This document shows, piece after piece, positions 21,984 through 37,072 of a stretch of DNA of 55,680 nucleotides. Each line of letters begins with the position of its first letter. Within the stretch, counting starts at the first letter, position 1. Made by a program: the position numbers and the translations under genes. The notes under the pieces are model-generated. The model worked only from the letters and a program-made list of their open reading frames with translations, made no database searches and was not told the origin of the DNA. The stretch comes from Nemertoderma westbladi (Eukaryota; Xenacoelomorpha; Nemertodermatida; Nemertodermatidae): the NCBI GenBank assembly GCA_032718475.1, contig JAUCBJ010003409.1:1-55680 (forward strand), in the 5' to 3' direction.

Positions 21984-24900
21984 GAACTAAACCCAGTTTG
22001 GCTGGTAGGTACTGAATTAACCCATTTTGGAAGGTAGGTACTGAACTAACCCAGTTTGGCTGGTAGGTACTGAATTAACCCAGTTTGGCTAGTAGGTACT
22101 GAACTAACCCAGTTTGGCTAGTAGGTACTGAATTAACCCAGTTTGGCTAGTAGGTACTGAATTAACCCAGTTTGGCTGGTAGACTGAATTAACCCAGTTT
22201 GGCTGGTAGGTACTGAACTAACCCAGTTTGGCTGGTAGGTATACTGAACTAACCCAGTTTGGCTGGTAGGTACTGAATTAACCCAGTTTGGCTGGTAGGT
22301 ATACTGAACTAACACCATTTAGCTGGTAGGTACTGAATTAACCCAGTTTGGTTGGTTTGGTAGGTACTGAACTAACCCAGTTTGGCTGGTTGGTAGGTAC
22401 TGAACTAACCCAGTTTGGCTGGTAGGTACTGAATTAACCCAGTTTGGCTGGTAGGTACTGAATTAACCCAGTTTGGCTGGTAGGTACTGAATTAACCCAG
22501 TTTGGCTGGTAGGTACTGAATTAACCCAGTTTGGCTGATAGGTACTGAACTAACCCAGTTTGGCTGGTAGGTATACTGAACTAACCCAGTTTGGCTGGTA
22601 GGTACTGAATTAACCCAGTTTGGCTGGTAGGTATACTGAACTAACACCATTTAGCTGGTAGGTACTGAATTAACCCAGTTTGGTTGGTTTGGTAGGTACT
22701 GAATTAACCCAGTTTGGTTGGTTTGGTAGGTACTGAACTAACCCAGTTTGGCTGGTTGGTAGGTACTGAACTAACCCAGTTTGGCTGGTAGGTACTGAAT
22801 TAACCCAGTTTAGCTGGTAGGTATACTGAACTAACCCAGTTTGGTTGGTAGGTACTGAACTAACCCAGTTTGGCTGGTAGGTACTGAACTAACCCAGTTT
22901 GGCTGGTAGGTACTGAACTAACCCAGTTTGGCTGGTAGACTGAATTAACCCAGTTTGGCTAGTAGGTACTGAACTAACCCAGTTTGGCTGGTAAGTATAC
23001 TGAACTAACCCAGTTTGGTTGGTAGGTACTGAATTAACCCAGTTTGGCTGGTAGGTACTGAATTAACCCAGTTTGGCTGGTAGGTACTGAATTAACCCAG
23101 TTTGGCTGGTAGGTACTGAACTAACCCAGTTTGGCTAGTAGGTACTGAATTAACCCAGTTTGGCTGGTAGGTATACTGAACTAACACCATTTAGCTGGTA
23201 GGTACTGAATTAACCCAGTTTGGCTGGTAGGTACTGAATTAACCCAGTTTGGCTGGTAGACTGAATTAACCCATTTTGGCTGGTAGGTACTGAATTAACC
23301 CAGTTTGGTTGGTAGGTACTGAATTAACCCAGTTTGTCTTGTAAGTACTGAACTAACCCAGTTTGGCTTGGAGGTACTGAACTAACCCAGTTTGGCTGGT
23401 AGGTACTGAATTAACCCAGTTTGGCTGGTAGGTACTGAATTAACCCAGTTTGTATTGTAAGTACTGAACTAACCCAGTTTGGCTTGGAGGTACTGAACTA
23501 ACCCAGTTTGGCTTGGAGGTACTGAACTAACCCAGTTTGGCTGGTAGATACTGAATTAACCCAGTTTGGCTGATAGGTACTGAATTAACCCAGTTTGTAT
23601 TGTAAGTACTGAACTAACCCAGTTTGGCTTGGAGGTACTGAACTAACCCAGTTTGGCTGGTAGGTACTGAACTAACCCAGTTTGGCTAGTAGGTACTGAA
23701 TTAACCCAGTTTGGCTGGTAGGTATACTGAACTAACACCATTTAGCTGGTAGGTACTGAATTAACCCAGTTTGGCTGCTAGGTACTGAATTAACCCAGTT
23801 TGGCTGGTAGACTGAAATTAACCCAGTTTGGCTGGTAGGTACTGAATTAACCCAGTTTGGCTGGTAGGTACTGAATTAACCCAGTTTGTCTTGTAAGTAC
23901 TGAACTAACCCAGTTTGGCTTGGAGGTACTGAACTAACCCAGTTTGGCTGGTAGGTACTGAATTAACCCAGTTTGGCTAGTAGGTACTGAATTAACCCAG
24001 TTTGGCTGGTAGGTACTGAATTAACCCAGTTTGTCTTGTAAGTACTGAACTAACCCAGTTTGGTTGGTAGGTACTGAACTAACCCAGTTTGGCTGGTAGG
24101 TACTGAATTAACCCAGTTTGGCTAGTAGGTACTGAACTAACCCAGTTTGGCTGGTAGGTATACTGAACTAACCCAGTTTGGCTGGTAGTTACTGAACTAA
24201 CCCAGTTTGGCTGGTAGGTATACTGAACTAACCCAGTTTGGCTGGTAGGTACTGAACTAACCCAGTTTGGCTGGTAGGTATACTGAACTAACCCAGTTTG
24301 GCTGGTAGGTATACTGAACTAACCCAGTTTGGCTGGTAGGTACTGAACTAACCCAGTTTGGCTGGTAGGTACTGAATTAACCCAGTTTGGCTGGTAGGTA
24401 TACTGAACTAACCCAGTTTGGCTGGTAGGTACTGAATTAACCCAGTTTGGCTGGTAGGTATACTGAACTAACCCAGTTTGGCTGGTAGGTACTGAATTAA
24501 CCCAGTTTGGCTGGTAGGTACTGAATTAACCCAGTTTGGCTAGTAGGTACTGAATTAACCCAGTTTGGCTGGTAGGTACTGAATTAACCCAGTTTGTCTT
24601 GTAAGTACTGAACTAACCCAGTTTGGCTTGGAGGTACTGAACTAACCCAGTTTGGCTGGTAGGTACTGAATTAACCCAGTTTGGCTAGTAGGTACTGAAC
24701 TAACCCAGTTTGGCTGGTAGGTACTGAATTAACCCAGTTTGGCTGGTAGGTATACTGAACTAACCCAGTTTGGCTGGTAGGTACTGAACTAACCCAGTTT
24801 GGCTGGTAGGTATACTGAACTAACCCAGTTTGGCTGGTAGGTACTGAACTAACCCAGTTTGGCTGGTAGGTATACTGAACTAACCCAGTTTGGCTGGTAG

Positions 24901-26180
24901 GTAATACTGAACTAACCCAGTTTGGCTGGTAGGTACTGAACTAACCCAGTTTGGCTGGTAGGTACTGAATTAACCCAGTTTGGCTGGTAGGTATACTGAA
25001 CTAACCCAGTTTGGCTGGTAGGTACTGAATTAACCCAGTTTGGCTGGTAGGTATACTGAACTAACCCAGTTTGGCTGGTAGGTACTGAATTAACCCAGTT
25101 TGGCTAGTAGGTACTGAACTAACCCAGTTTGACTAGTAGGTACTGAACTAACCCAGTTTGGCTGGTAGGTACTGAACTAACCCAGTTTGGTTGGTAGGTA
25201 CTGAACTAACCCAGTTTGGCTGGTAGGTACTGAATTAACCCAGTTTGGCTGGTAGGTATACTGAACTAACCCAGTTTGGCTGGTAGGTACTGAACTAACC
25301 CAGTTTGGCTGGTAGGTACTGAACTAACCCAGTTTGGCTGGTAGGTACTGAATTAACCCAGTTTGGCTGGTAGGTACTGAATTAACCCAGTTTGTCTTGT
25401 AAGTACTGAACTAACCCAGTTTGGCTTGGAGGTACTGAACTAACCCAGTTTGGCTGGTAGGTACTGAATTAACCCAGTTTGGCTGGTAGGTACTGAACTA
25501 ACCCAGTTTGGCTGGTAGGTACTGAACTAACCCAGTTTGGCTGGTAGGTATACTGAACTAACCCAGTTTGGCTGGTAGGTACTGAACTAACCCAGTTTGG
25601 CTGGTAGGTACTGAATTAACCCAGTTTGGCTGGTAGGTATACTGAACTAACCCAGTTTGGCTGGTAGGTACTGAACTAACCCAGTTTGGCTGGTAGGTCC
25701 TGAACTAACCCAGTTTGGCTGGTAGGTATACTGAACTAACCCAGTTTGGCTGGTAGGTATACTGAACTAACCCAGTTTGGCTGGTAGGTACTGAACTAAC
25801 CCAGTTTGGCTGGTAGGTACTGAATTAACCCAGTTTGGCTGGTAGGTATACTGAACTAACCCAGTTTGGCTGGTAGGTACTTAACTAACCCAGTTTGGCT
25901 GGTAGGTATACTGAACTAACCCAGTTTGGCTGGTAGGTATACTGAACTAACCCAGTTTGGCTGGTAGGTATACTGAACTAACCCAGTTTGGCTGGTAGGT
26001 ACTGAACTAACCCAGTTTGGCTGGTAGGTACTGAATTAACCCAGTTTGGCTGGTAGGTATACTGAACTAACCCAGTTTGGCTGGTAGGTACTGAACTAAC
26101 ACAGTTTGGCTGGTAGGTATACTGAACTAACCCAGTTTGGCTGGTAGGTACTGAACTAACCCAGTTTGGCTGGTAGGTAC
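21984..26180 (-). repeat. 29/31-bp array of TTBK exon tail plus GTTAGT donor
   Basis: Roughly 140 tandem copies read on the minus strand as TACCTACCAGCCAAACTGG followed by GTTAGTTCAG. Two-base (TA) insertion variants give 31-bp units, and there are rarer deletions. The first, exon-proximal unit is the 3' end of the TTBK exon 26161-26315 and its GTTAGT donor. The array then runs downstream into the intron. Each unit therefore repeats an exon-intron junction in sense orientation. Units of 29 bp do not preserve reading frame, and reading through gives a stop in the second unit. Confidence 0.9.
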
Positions 26181-26315
26181 TGGTATTTTTAGCGGAGAAC
26201 TATGAAGCGCGTTTGCGTTACTGTCCTTGGTAGATGGTGTTTTCTCCCAGTCGTACGGCGCATCCACACTAATGTTCTTCCTACGAATGCTGTCCGTAAA
26301 ACAGCTCCGAAGTAA
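26161..26315 (-). CDS. TTBK exon: end of kinase domain
   Basis: Follows a TTTGTTTAG acceptor in phase 0. It begins LLRSCFTDSIRRKN, then APYDWEKTPS, matching the end of the TTBK kinase domain (SVFxNSxKxxGI ... FDWEK). It continues STKDSNANALHSSPLKIPVP and ends TSQT plus two bases at a GTTAGT donor. That donor is chosen because its phase fits the 20757-20933 exon and because the same donor hexamer is used by two other exons of this gene. An internal GTAACG at 26216-26221 is an alternative donor, but it would leave the next exon out of frame. The chosen exon end lies inside the first unit of the 29-bp array. Confidence 0.8.
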
Positions 26316-26551
26316 CTAAACAAAGTATAATCAACTTGTTAGTAGCCGTAAATTACTGTCACAAGCAGCTCCACACACCCCCAAAAAGGTTCTAGAACAC
26401 ATTTTTTGGTACTAAAAAAGTAGCTCGATTAAATATTTCAAAAAATTTTTTGCTTTGCAGACCATTTTATAAGAGCTGGCTGTTAGAGATTTGGCGGTAT
26501 TTTTATGACACCAAAAGTTTTTAAAACCAGCGGCGGCGCGTATTGCGTTAC

Positions 26552-26677
26552 CTCGTAATCTGGATTGTCGTAATATCCTAAAACTTCCAGGTGGTCCAAG
26601 AATGAGCCGAACTCTATAGGAAGGTGCTTCAAGCTCTGCCTGTTATCGTACTTCTCTTTCATTATACCAACTTGCTC
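26552..26677 (-). CDS. TTBK exon: kinase C-lobe (EQVG motif)
   Basis: This 126-nt, phase 0-0 exon lies between a TTTTTCAG acceptor and a GAG|GTAACG donor. It encodes EQVGIMKEKYDNRQSLKHLP and IEFGSFLDHLEVLGYYDNPD, then YE. This corresponds to the TTBK segment EQVG-x-KE(K/R)Y ... LKH-P-EF ... FLDH ... Y-KPDY in the kinase C-lobe, downstream of the CK1-like activation region. The match is strong across the whole exon. Confidence 0.95.
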
Positions 26678-26774
26678 CTGAAAAACAAAATAGAGATTTC
26701 ATTTTTTCATTTTTTCACACCACAAATGTTATCCGTTCATATATTGTTAACTTTCATTCGAAATCCCGTCGTGT

Positions 26775-27115
26775 GGGGAGAGCCAATAAGTGAGCGAAGC
26801 CTTTTAGAATGGGGGTACCTTTAACGAGTTGTCTGTCGTTGTCGTCTGCTGTCGTCGCCTGTCGTCGCCGTCGTCTAATTTTTGATAGCTAATAACTCGG
26901 CCATTCCTTTGATGAAATTAAACCCGTCCGTCAAAAGTTTAGAAATAATCTGAAATTTGGTCAAAAATCAGACTGTCTGTCAGTCGGTACCGATGATTTC
27001 AGAAACTTTGTAGGTTAATTAAATATTTATCTGTTTATTTTTTCTAAACTTTGTACGTAATACGTATGCCGTCTGGTGCTGTGCGAAGGCCTCGCGAAGG
27101 TGTTACAACTGTGTA
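26775..27115. repeat. Dispersed repeat family, copy A
   Basis: Shares GAGCCAATAAGTGAGCGAAG-type end sequence, a TTGTCTGTCGT-rich stretch, AATAACTCGGCCATTCC followed by TTGATGAAAT, and a late GTGCGAAGGCCTCG block with copies near 48518-48690 and 52655-52885. It directly precedes the palindromic array. It is probably a SINE-like or MITE-like element; the class is not resolved. Confidence 0.6.
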
Positions 27116-27154
27116 CGCACATACAGTTTAAAGTTAGTCGTTCACTTGTGATAG

Positions 27155-30100
27155 GTGGTCTTCTAACTCAATATATTGAGCTAACGGACACATCTTCTAA
27201 CTCAATATATTGAGTTAGAGGACACATCTTCTAACTCAATATATTGAGTTAGCGGACACATCTTCAAACTCAATATATTGAGTTAGCGGAAATCTTCTAA
27301 CTCAATATATTGAGTTAGCGGACACATCTTCTAACTCAATATATTGAGTTAGAGGACACATCTTCTAACTCAATATATTGAGTTAGCGGACACATCTTCA
27401 AACTCAATATATTGAGTTAGCGGAAATCTTCTAACTCAATATATTGAGTTAGCGGACACATCTTCTAACTCAATATATTGAGACTGCGGACACATCTTCT
27501 AACTCAATATATTGAGTTAGAGGACACATCTTCTAACTCAATATATTGAGTTAGCGGACACATCTTCTAACTCAATATATTGAGTTAGCAGACACATCTT
27601 CTAACTCAATATATTGAGATTGCGGACACATCTTCTAACGCAATATATTGAGTTAGAGGACACATCTTCTAACTCAATATATTGAGTTAGCGGACACATC
27701 TTCTAACTCAATATATTGAGTTAGAGGACACATCTTCTAACTCAATATATTGAGATTGCGGACATGTCTTGTAACTCAATATATTGAGTTAGCGGACACA
27801 TCTTCTAACTCAATGTATTGAGTTAGCGGAAATCTTCTAACTCAATATATTGAGTTAGCGGACACATCTTCTAACTCAATATATTGAGTTAGAGGACACA
27901 TCTTCTAACTCAATATATTGAGTTAGCGGACACATCTTCAAACTCAATATATTGAGTTAGCGGAAATCTTCTAACTCAATATATTGAGTTAGCGGACACA
28001 TCTTCTAACTCAATATATTGAGTTAGAGGACACATCTTCTAACTCAATATATTGAGATTGCGGACATGTCTTGTAACTCAATATATTGAGTTAGCGGACA
28101 CATCTTCTAACTCAATGTATTGAGTTAGCGGAAATCTTCTAACTCAATATATTGAGTTAGCGGACACATCTTCTAACTCAATATATTGAGTTAGAGGACA
28201 CATCTTCTAACTCAATATATTGAGTTAGCGGACACATCTTCAAACTCAATATATTGAGTTAGCGGAAATCTTCTAACTCAATATATTGAGTTAGCGGACA
28301 CATCTTCTAACTCAATATATTGAGACTGCGGACACATCTTCTAACTCAATATATTGAGTTAGTGGACACATCTTCTAACTCAATATATTGAGTTAGCGGA
28401 CACATCTTCTAACTCAATATATTGAGTTAGCAGACACATCTTCTAACTCAATATATTGAGATTGCGGACACATCTTCTAACGCAATATATTGAGTTAGAG
28501 GACACATCTTCTAACTCAATATATTGAGTTAGCGGACACATCTTCTAACTCAATATATTGAGTTAGCGGACACATCTTCTAACTCAATATATTGAGATTG
28601 CGGACATGTCTTGTAACTCAATATATTGAGTTAGCGGACACATCTTCTAACTCAATATATTGAGTTAGCGGACACATCTTCTAACTCAATATAATGAGAT
28701 TGCGGACATGTCTTGTAACTCAATATATTGAGATTGCGGACATGTCTTGTAACTCAATATATTGAGTTAGCGGACACATCTTCTAACTCAATATATTGAG
28801 ATTGCGGACATGTCTTGTAACTCAATATATTGAGTTAGCGGACACATCTTCTAACTCAATATATTGAGATTGCGGACATGTCTTGTAACTCAATATATTG
28901 AGTTAGCGGACACATCTTCTAACTCAATATATTGAGTTAGTGGACACATCTTCTAACTCAATATATTGAGATTGCGGACATGTCTTGTAACTCAATATAT
29001 TGAGTTAGCGGACACATCTTCTAACTCAATATATTGAGTTAGCAGACACATCTTCTAACTCAATATATTGAGTTAGCGGACATGTGTCTTCGAACTCAAT
29101 ATATTGAGTTAGCGGACACATCTTCTAACTCAATATATTGAGATTGCGGACATGTCTTGTAACTCAATATATTGAGTTAGCGGACACATCTTCTAACTCA
29201 ATATATTGAGATTGCGGACATGTCTTGTAACTCAATATATTGAGTTAGCGGACATGTGTCTTCTAACTCAATATATTGAGTTAGCGGACACATCTTCTAA
29301 CTCAATATATTGAGATTGCGGACATGTCTTGTAACTCAATATATTGAGTTAGCGGACACATCTTCTAACTCAATATATTGAGTTAGCAGATACATCTTCT
29401 AACTCAATATATTGAGTTAGCGGACATGTGTCTTCGAACTCAATATATTGAGTTAGCGGACACATCTTCTAACTCAATATATTGAGATTGCGGACATGTC
29501 TTGTAACTCAATATATTGAGTTAGCGGACATGTGTCTTCTAACTCAATATATTGAGTTAGCGGACACATCTTCTAACTCAATATATTGAGTTAGCGGACA
29601 CATCTTCTAACTCAATATATTGAGTTAGCGGACATCTTCTAACTCAATATATTGAGTTAGCGGACACATCTTCTAACTCAATATATTGAGTTAGCGGACA
29701 CATCTTCTAACTCTATATATTGAGTTAGCGGACACATCTTCTAACTCAATATATTGAGTTAGCGGACCTCATCTTCTAACTCAATATATTGAGTTAGCGG
29801 ACATCTTCTAACTCAATATATTGAGTTAGCGGACACATCTTCTAACTCAATATATTGAGTTAGCGGACATGTCTTCTAACTCAACGTATTGAGTTTGCGG
29901 ACACATCTTCTAACTCAATATATTGAGTTAGCGGACATGTCTTCTAACTCAATATATTGAATTAGCGGACATGTCTTCTAACTCAATGTATTGAGTTAGC
30001 GGACATGTCTTCTAACTCAATATATTGAGTTAGCGGACACATCTTCTAACTCAATATATTGAGTTAGCGGACATGTTTTCTAACTCAATATATTGAGTTA

Positions 30101-33100
30101 GCGGACATGTCTTCTAACTCAATATATTGAGTTAGCGGACACATCTTCTAAACTCAATATATTGAGTTAGCGGACATCTTCTAACTCAATATATTGAGTT
30201 AGCGGAAATCTTCTAACTCAATATATTGAGTTAGCGGACATCTTCTAACTCAATATATTGAGTTAGCGGACATCGTCTAACTCAATATATTGAGTTAGCG
30301 GACATGTCTTCTAACTCAATATATTGAGTTAGCGGACACATCTTCTAACTCAATATATTGAGCTAGCGCACATCTTCTAACTCAATATATTGAGTTAGCG
30401 GACATCTTCTAACTCAATATATTGAGTTAGCGGAAATCTTCTAACTCAATATATTGAGTTAGCGGACACATCTTCTAACTCAATATATTGAGTTAGCGTA
30501 GCGGACATGTCTTCTAAATCAATACATTGAGTTAGCGGACACATCTTCTAACTCTATATATTGAGTTAGCGGACACATCTTCTAACTCAATATATTGAGT
30601 TAGCGGACATGTCTTCCAACTCAATATATTGAGTTAGCGGACACATCTTCTAACTCAATATATTGAGTTAGCGGACATCTTCTAACTCAATATATTGAGA
30701 TAGCGGACATCTTCTAACTCAATATATTGAGTTAGCGGAAATCTTCTAACAAAATATATTGAGTTAGCGGACATCTTCTAACTCAATATATTGAGTTAGC
30801 GGACATCGTCTAACTCAATATATTGAGTTAGCGGACATGTCTTCTAACTCAATATATTGAGTTAGCGGGCACATCTTCTAACTCAATATATTGAGTTAGC
30901 GGACATCTTCTAACTCAATATATTGAGTTAGCGGACATCTTCAAACTCAATATATTGAGTTAGCGGAAATCTTCTAACTCAATATATTGAGTTAGCGGAC
31001 ATCGTCTAACTCAATATATTGAGTTAGAGGACACATCTTCTAACTCAATATATTGAGTTAGCGGATAATCTTCTAACTCAATATATTGAGTTAGAGGACA
31101 CATCTTCTAACTCAATATATTGAGTTAGCGGACATCTTCTAACTCAATATATTGAGTTTGCGGACACATCTTCTAACTCTATATATTGAGTTAGCGGACA
31201 TCTTCTAACTCAATATATTGAGTTAGCGGACACATCTCCTAACTCAATATATTGAGTTAGTGGACACATCTTCTAACTCAATATATTGAGTTAGCGGACA
31301 TCTTCTAACTCAATATATTGAGTTTGCGGACACATCTTCTAACTCTATATATTGAGTTAGCGGACATCTTCTAACTCAATATATTGAGTTAGCGGACACA
31401 TCTCCTAACTCAATATATTGAGTTAGTGGACACATCTTCTAACTCAATATATTGAGTTAGCGGACATCTTCTAACTCAATATATTGAGTTAGCGGACACA
31501 TCTTCTAACTCAATATATTGAGTTAGCGGACATCTTCTAACTCAATATATTGAGTTAGAGGACACATCTTCTAACTCAATATATTGAGTTAGCGGACATC
31601 TTCTAACTCAATATATTGAGTTTGCGGACACATCTTCTAACTCTATATATTGAGTTAGCGGACATCTTCTAACTCAATATATTGAGTTAGCGGACACATC
31701 TCCTAACTCAATATATTGAGTTAGTGGACACATCTTCTAACTCAATATATTGAGTTAGCGGACATCTTCTAACTCAATATATTGAGTTAGCGGACACATC
31801 TTCTAACTCAATATATTGAGTTAGCGGACACATCTTCTAACTCAATATATTGAATTAGCGGACATCTTCTAACTCAATATATTGAGTTAGCGGACACATC
31901 TTCTAACTCAATATATTGAGTTAGTGGACACATCTTCTAACTCAATATATTGAGTTAGCGGACACATCTTCTAACTCAATATATTGAGTTAGAGGACACA
32001 TCTTCTAACTCAATATATTGAGTTAGCGGACATCGTCTAACTCAATATATTGAGTTAGAGGACACATCTTCTAACTCAATATATTGAGTTAGCGGACATC
32101 TTCTAACTCAATATATTGAGTTAGCGGACATCGTCTAACTCAATATATTGAGTTAGAGGACACATCTTCTAACTCAATATATTGAGTTAGCGGACATCTT
32201 CTAACTCAATATATTGAGTTAGAGGACACATCTTCTAACTCAATATATTGAGTTAGCGGACATCTTCTAACTCAATATATTGAGTTTGCGGACACATCTT
32301 CTAACTCTATATATTGAGTTAGCGGACATCTTCTAACTCAATATATTGAGTTAGCGGACACATCTCCTAACTCAATATATTGAGTTAGTGGACACATCTT
32401 CTAACTCAATATATTGAGTTAGCGGACATCTTCTAACTCAATATATTGAGTTAGCGGACACATCTTCTAACTCAATATATTGAGTTAGCGGACACATCTT
32501 CTAACTCAATATATTGAATTAGCGGACATCTTCTAACTCAATATATTGAGTTAGCGGACACATCTTCTAACTCAATATATTGAGTTAGTGGACACATCTT
32601 CTAACTCAATATATTGAGTTAGCGGACACATCTTCTAACTCAATATATTGAGTTAGCGGACATCTTCTAACTCAATATATTGAGTTTGCGGACACATCTT
32701 CTAACTCTATATATTGAGTTAGCGGACATCTTCTAACTCAATATATTGAGTTAGCGGACACATCTCCTAACTCAATATATTGAGTTAGTGGACACATCTT
32801 CTAACTCAATATATTGAGTTAGCGGACATCTTCTAACTCAATATATTGAGTTAGCGGACACATCTTCTAACTCAATATATTGAGTTAGCGGACACATCTT
32901 CTAACTCAATATATTGAATTAGCGGACATCTTCTAACTCAATATATTGAGTTAGCGGACACATCTTCTAACTCAATATATTGAGTTAGTGGACACATCTT
33001 CTAACTCAATATATTGAGTTAGCGGACACATCTTCTAACTCAATATATTGAGTTAGCGGACATCTTCTAACTCAATATATTGAGTTAGCGGACACATCTT

Positions 33101-35055
33101 CTAACTCAATATATTGAGTTAGCGGACACATCTTCTAACTCAATATATTGAATTAGCGGACATCTTCTAACTCAATATATTGAGTTAGCGGACACATCTT
33201 CTAACTCAATATATTGAGTTAGTGGACACATCTTCTAACTCAATATATTGAGTTAGCGGACATCTTCTAACTCAATATATTGAGTTAGAGGACACATCTT
33301 CTAACTCAATATATTGAGTTAGCGGACATCGTCTAACTCAATATATTGAGTTAGAGGACACATCTTCTAACTCAATATATTGAGTTAGCGGACATCTTCT
33401 AACTCAATATATTGAGTTAGCGGACATCGTCTAACTCAATATATTGAGTTAGAGGACACATCTTCTAACTCAATATATTGAGTTAGCGGACATCTTCTAA
33501 CTCAATATATTGAGTTAGAGGACACATCTTCTAACTCAATATATTGAGTTAGCGGACATCTTCTAACTCAATATATTGAGTTTGCGGACACATCTTCTAA
33601 CTCTATATATTGAGTTAGCGGACATCTTCTAACTCAATATATTGAGTTAGCGGACACATCTCCTAACTCAATATATTGAGTTAGTGGACACATCTTCTAA
33701 CTCAATATATTGAGTTAGCGGACATCTTCTAACTCAATATATTGAGTTAGCGGACACATCTTCTAACTCAATATATTGAGTTAGCGGACACATCTTCTAA
33801 CTCAATATATTGAATTAGCGGACATCTTCTAACTCAATATATTGAGTTAGCGGACACATCTTCTAACTCAATATATTGAGTTAGTGGACACATCTTCTAA
33901 CTCAATATATTGAGTTAGCGGACACATCTTCTAACTCAATATATTGAGTTAGCGGACATCTTCTAACTCAATATATTGAGTTAGCGGACACATCTTCTAA
34001 CTCAATATATTGAGTTAGCGGACACATCTTCTAACTCAATATATTGAATTAGCGGACATCTTCTAACTCAATATATTGAGTTAGCGGACACATCTTCTAA
34101 CTCAATATATTGAGTTAGTGGACACATCTTCTAACTCAATATATTGAGTTAGCGGACACATCTTCTAACTCAATATATTGAGTTAGCGGACATCTTCTAA
34201 CTCAATATATTGAGTTAGAGGACACATCTTCTAACTCAATATATTGAGTTAGCGGACACATCTTCTAACTCAATATATTGAGTTAGCGGACATCTTCTAA
34301 CTCAATATATTGAGTTAGCGGACATCTTCTAACTCAATATATTGAGTTAGTGGACACATCTTCTAACTCAATATATTGAGTTAGCGGACATGTCTTCTAA
34401 CTCAATATATTGAGTTTGCGGACACATCTTCTAACTCTATATATTGAGTTAGCGGACATCTTCTAACTCAATATATTGAGTTAGCGGACATCTTCTAACT
34501 CAATATATTGAGTTAGTGGACACATCTTCTAACTTAATATATTGAGTTAGCGGACATGTCTTCTAACTCAATATATTGAGTTTGCGGACACATCTTCTAA
34601 CTCTATATATTGAGTTAGCGGACATCTTTTAACTCAATATATTGAGTTAGCGGACATCTTCTAACTCAATATATTGAGTTAGCGGACATGTCTTCTAACT
34701 CAATATATTGAGTTTGCGGACACATCTTCTAACTCTATATATTGAGTTAGCGGACATCTTCTAACTCAATATATTGAGTTAGCGGACACATCTTCTAACT
34801 CAATATATTGAGTTAGCGGACATCTTCTAACTCAATATATTGAGTTAGCGGACATCTTCTAACTCAATATATTGAGTTAGCGGACATCTTCTAACTCAAT
34901 ATATTGAGTTAGCGGACACATCTTCTAACTCAATATATTGAGTTTGCGGACATCTTCTAACTCAATATATTGAGTTAGCGGACATCTTCTAACTCAATAT
35001 ATTGAGTTAGCGGACACATCTTCTAACTCAATATATTGAGTTTGCGGACATCTAT
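27155..35055. repeat. Palindrome array, about 32-bp period
   Basis: Roughly 240-250 copies of a perfect 22-bp palindrome (CTAACTCAATA joined to its exact reverse complement TATTGAGTTAG) are separated by 5-14-nt spacers such as CGGACACATCTT, CGGACATCTT, CGGAAATCTT or CGGACATGTCTT, with total periods of about 27-36 bp. The palindrome is much better conserved than the spacers. Larger blocks (for instance the unit pair with GAGTTTGCGG and CTCTATATATTG variants) recur across 31100-34800, showing higher-order duplication. The array fills most of the TTBK intron between exons 36058-36216 and 26552-26677. Confidence 0.97.

Positions 35056-37072
<2,017 letters not shown>

Noticed and set aside
27155-35055. 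CRISPR-like array
   Set aside because: Spacers are only 5-14 nt and are recurring variants, the setting is a eukaryotic intron, and there are no cas genes.
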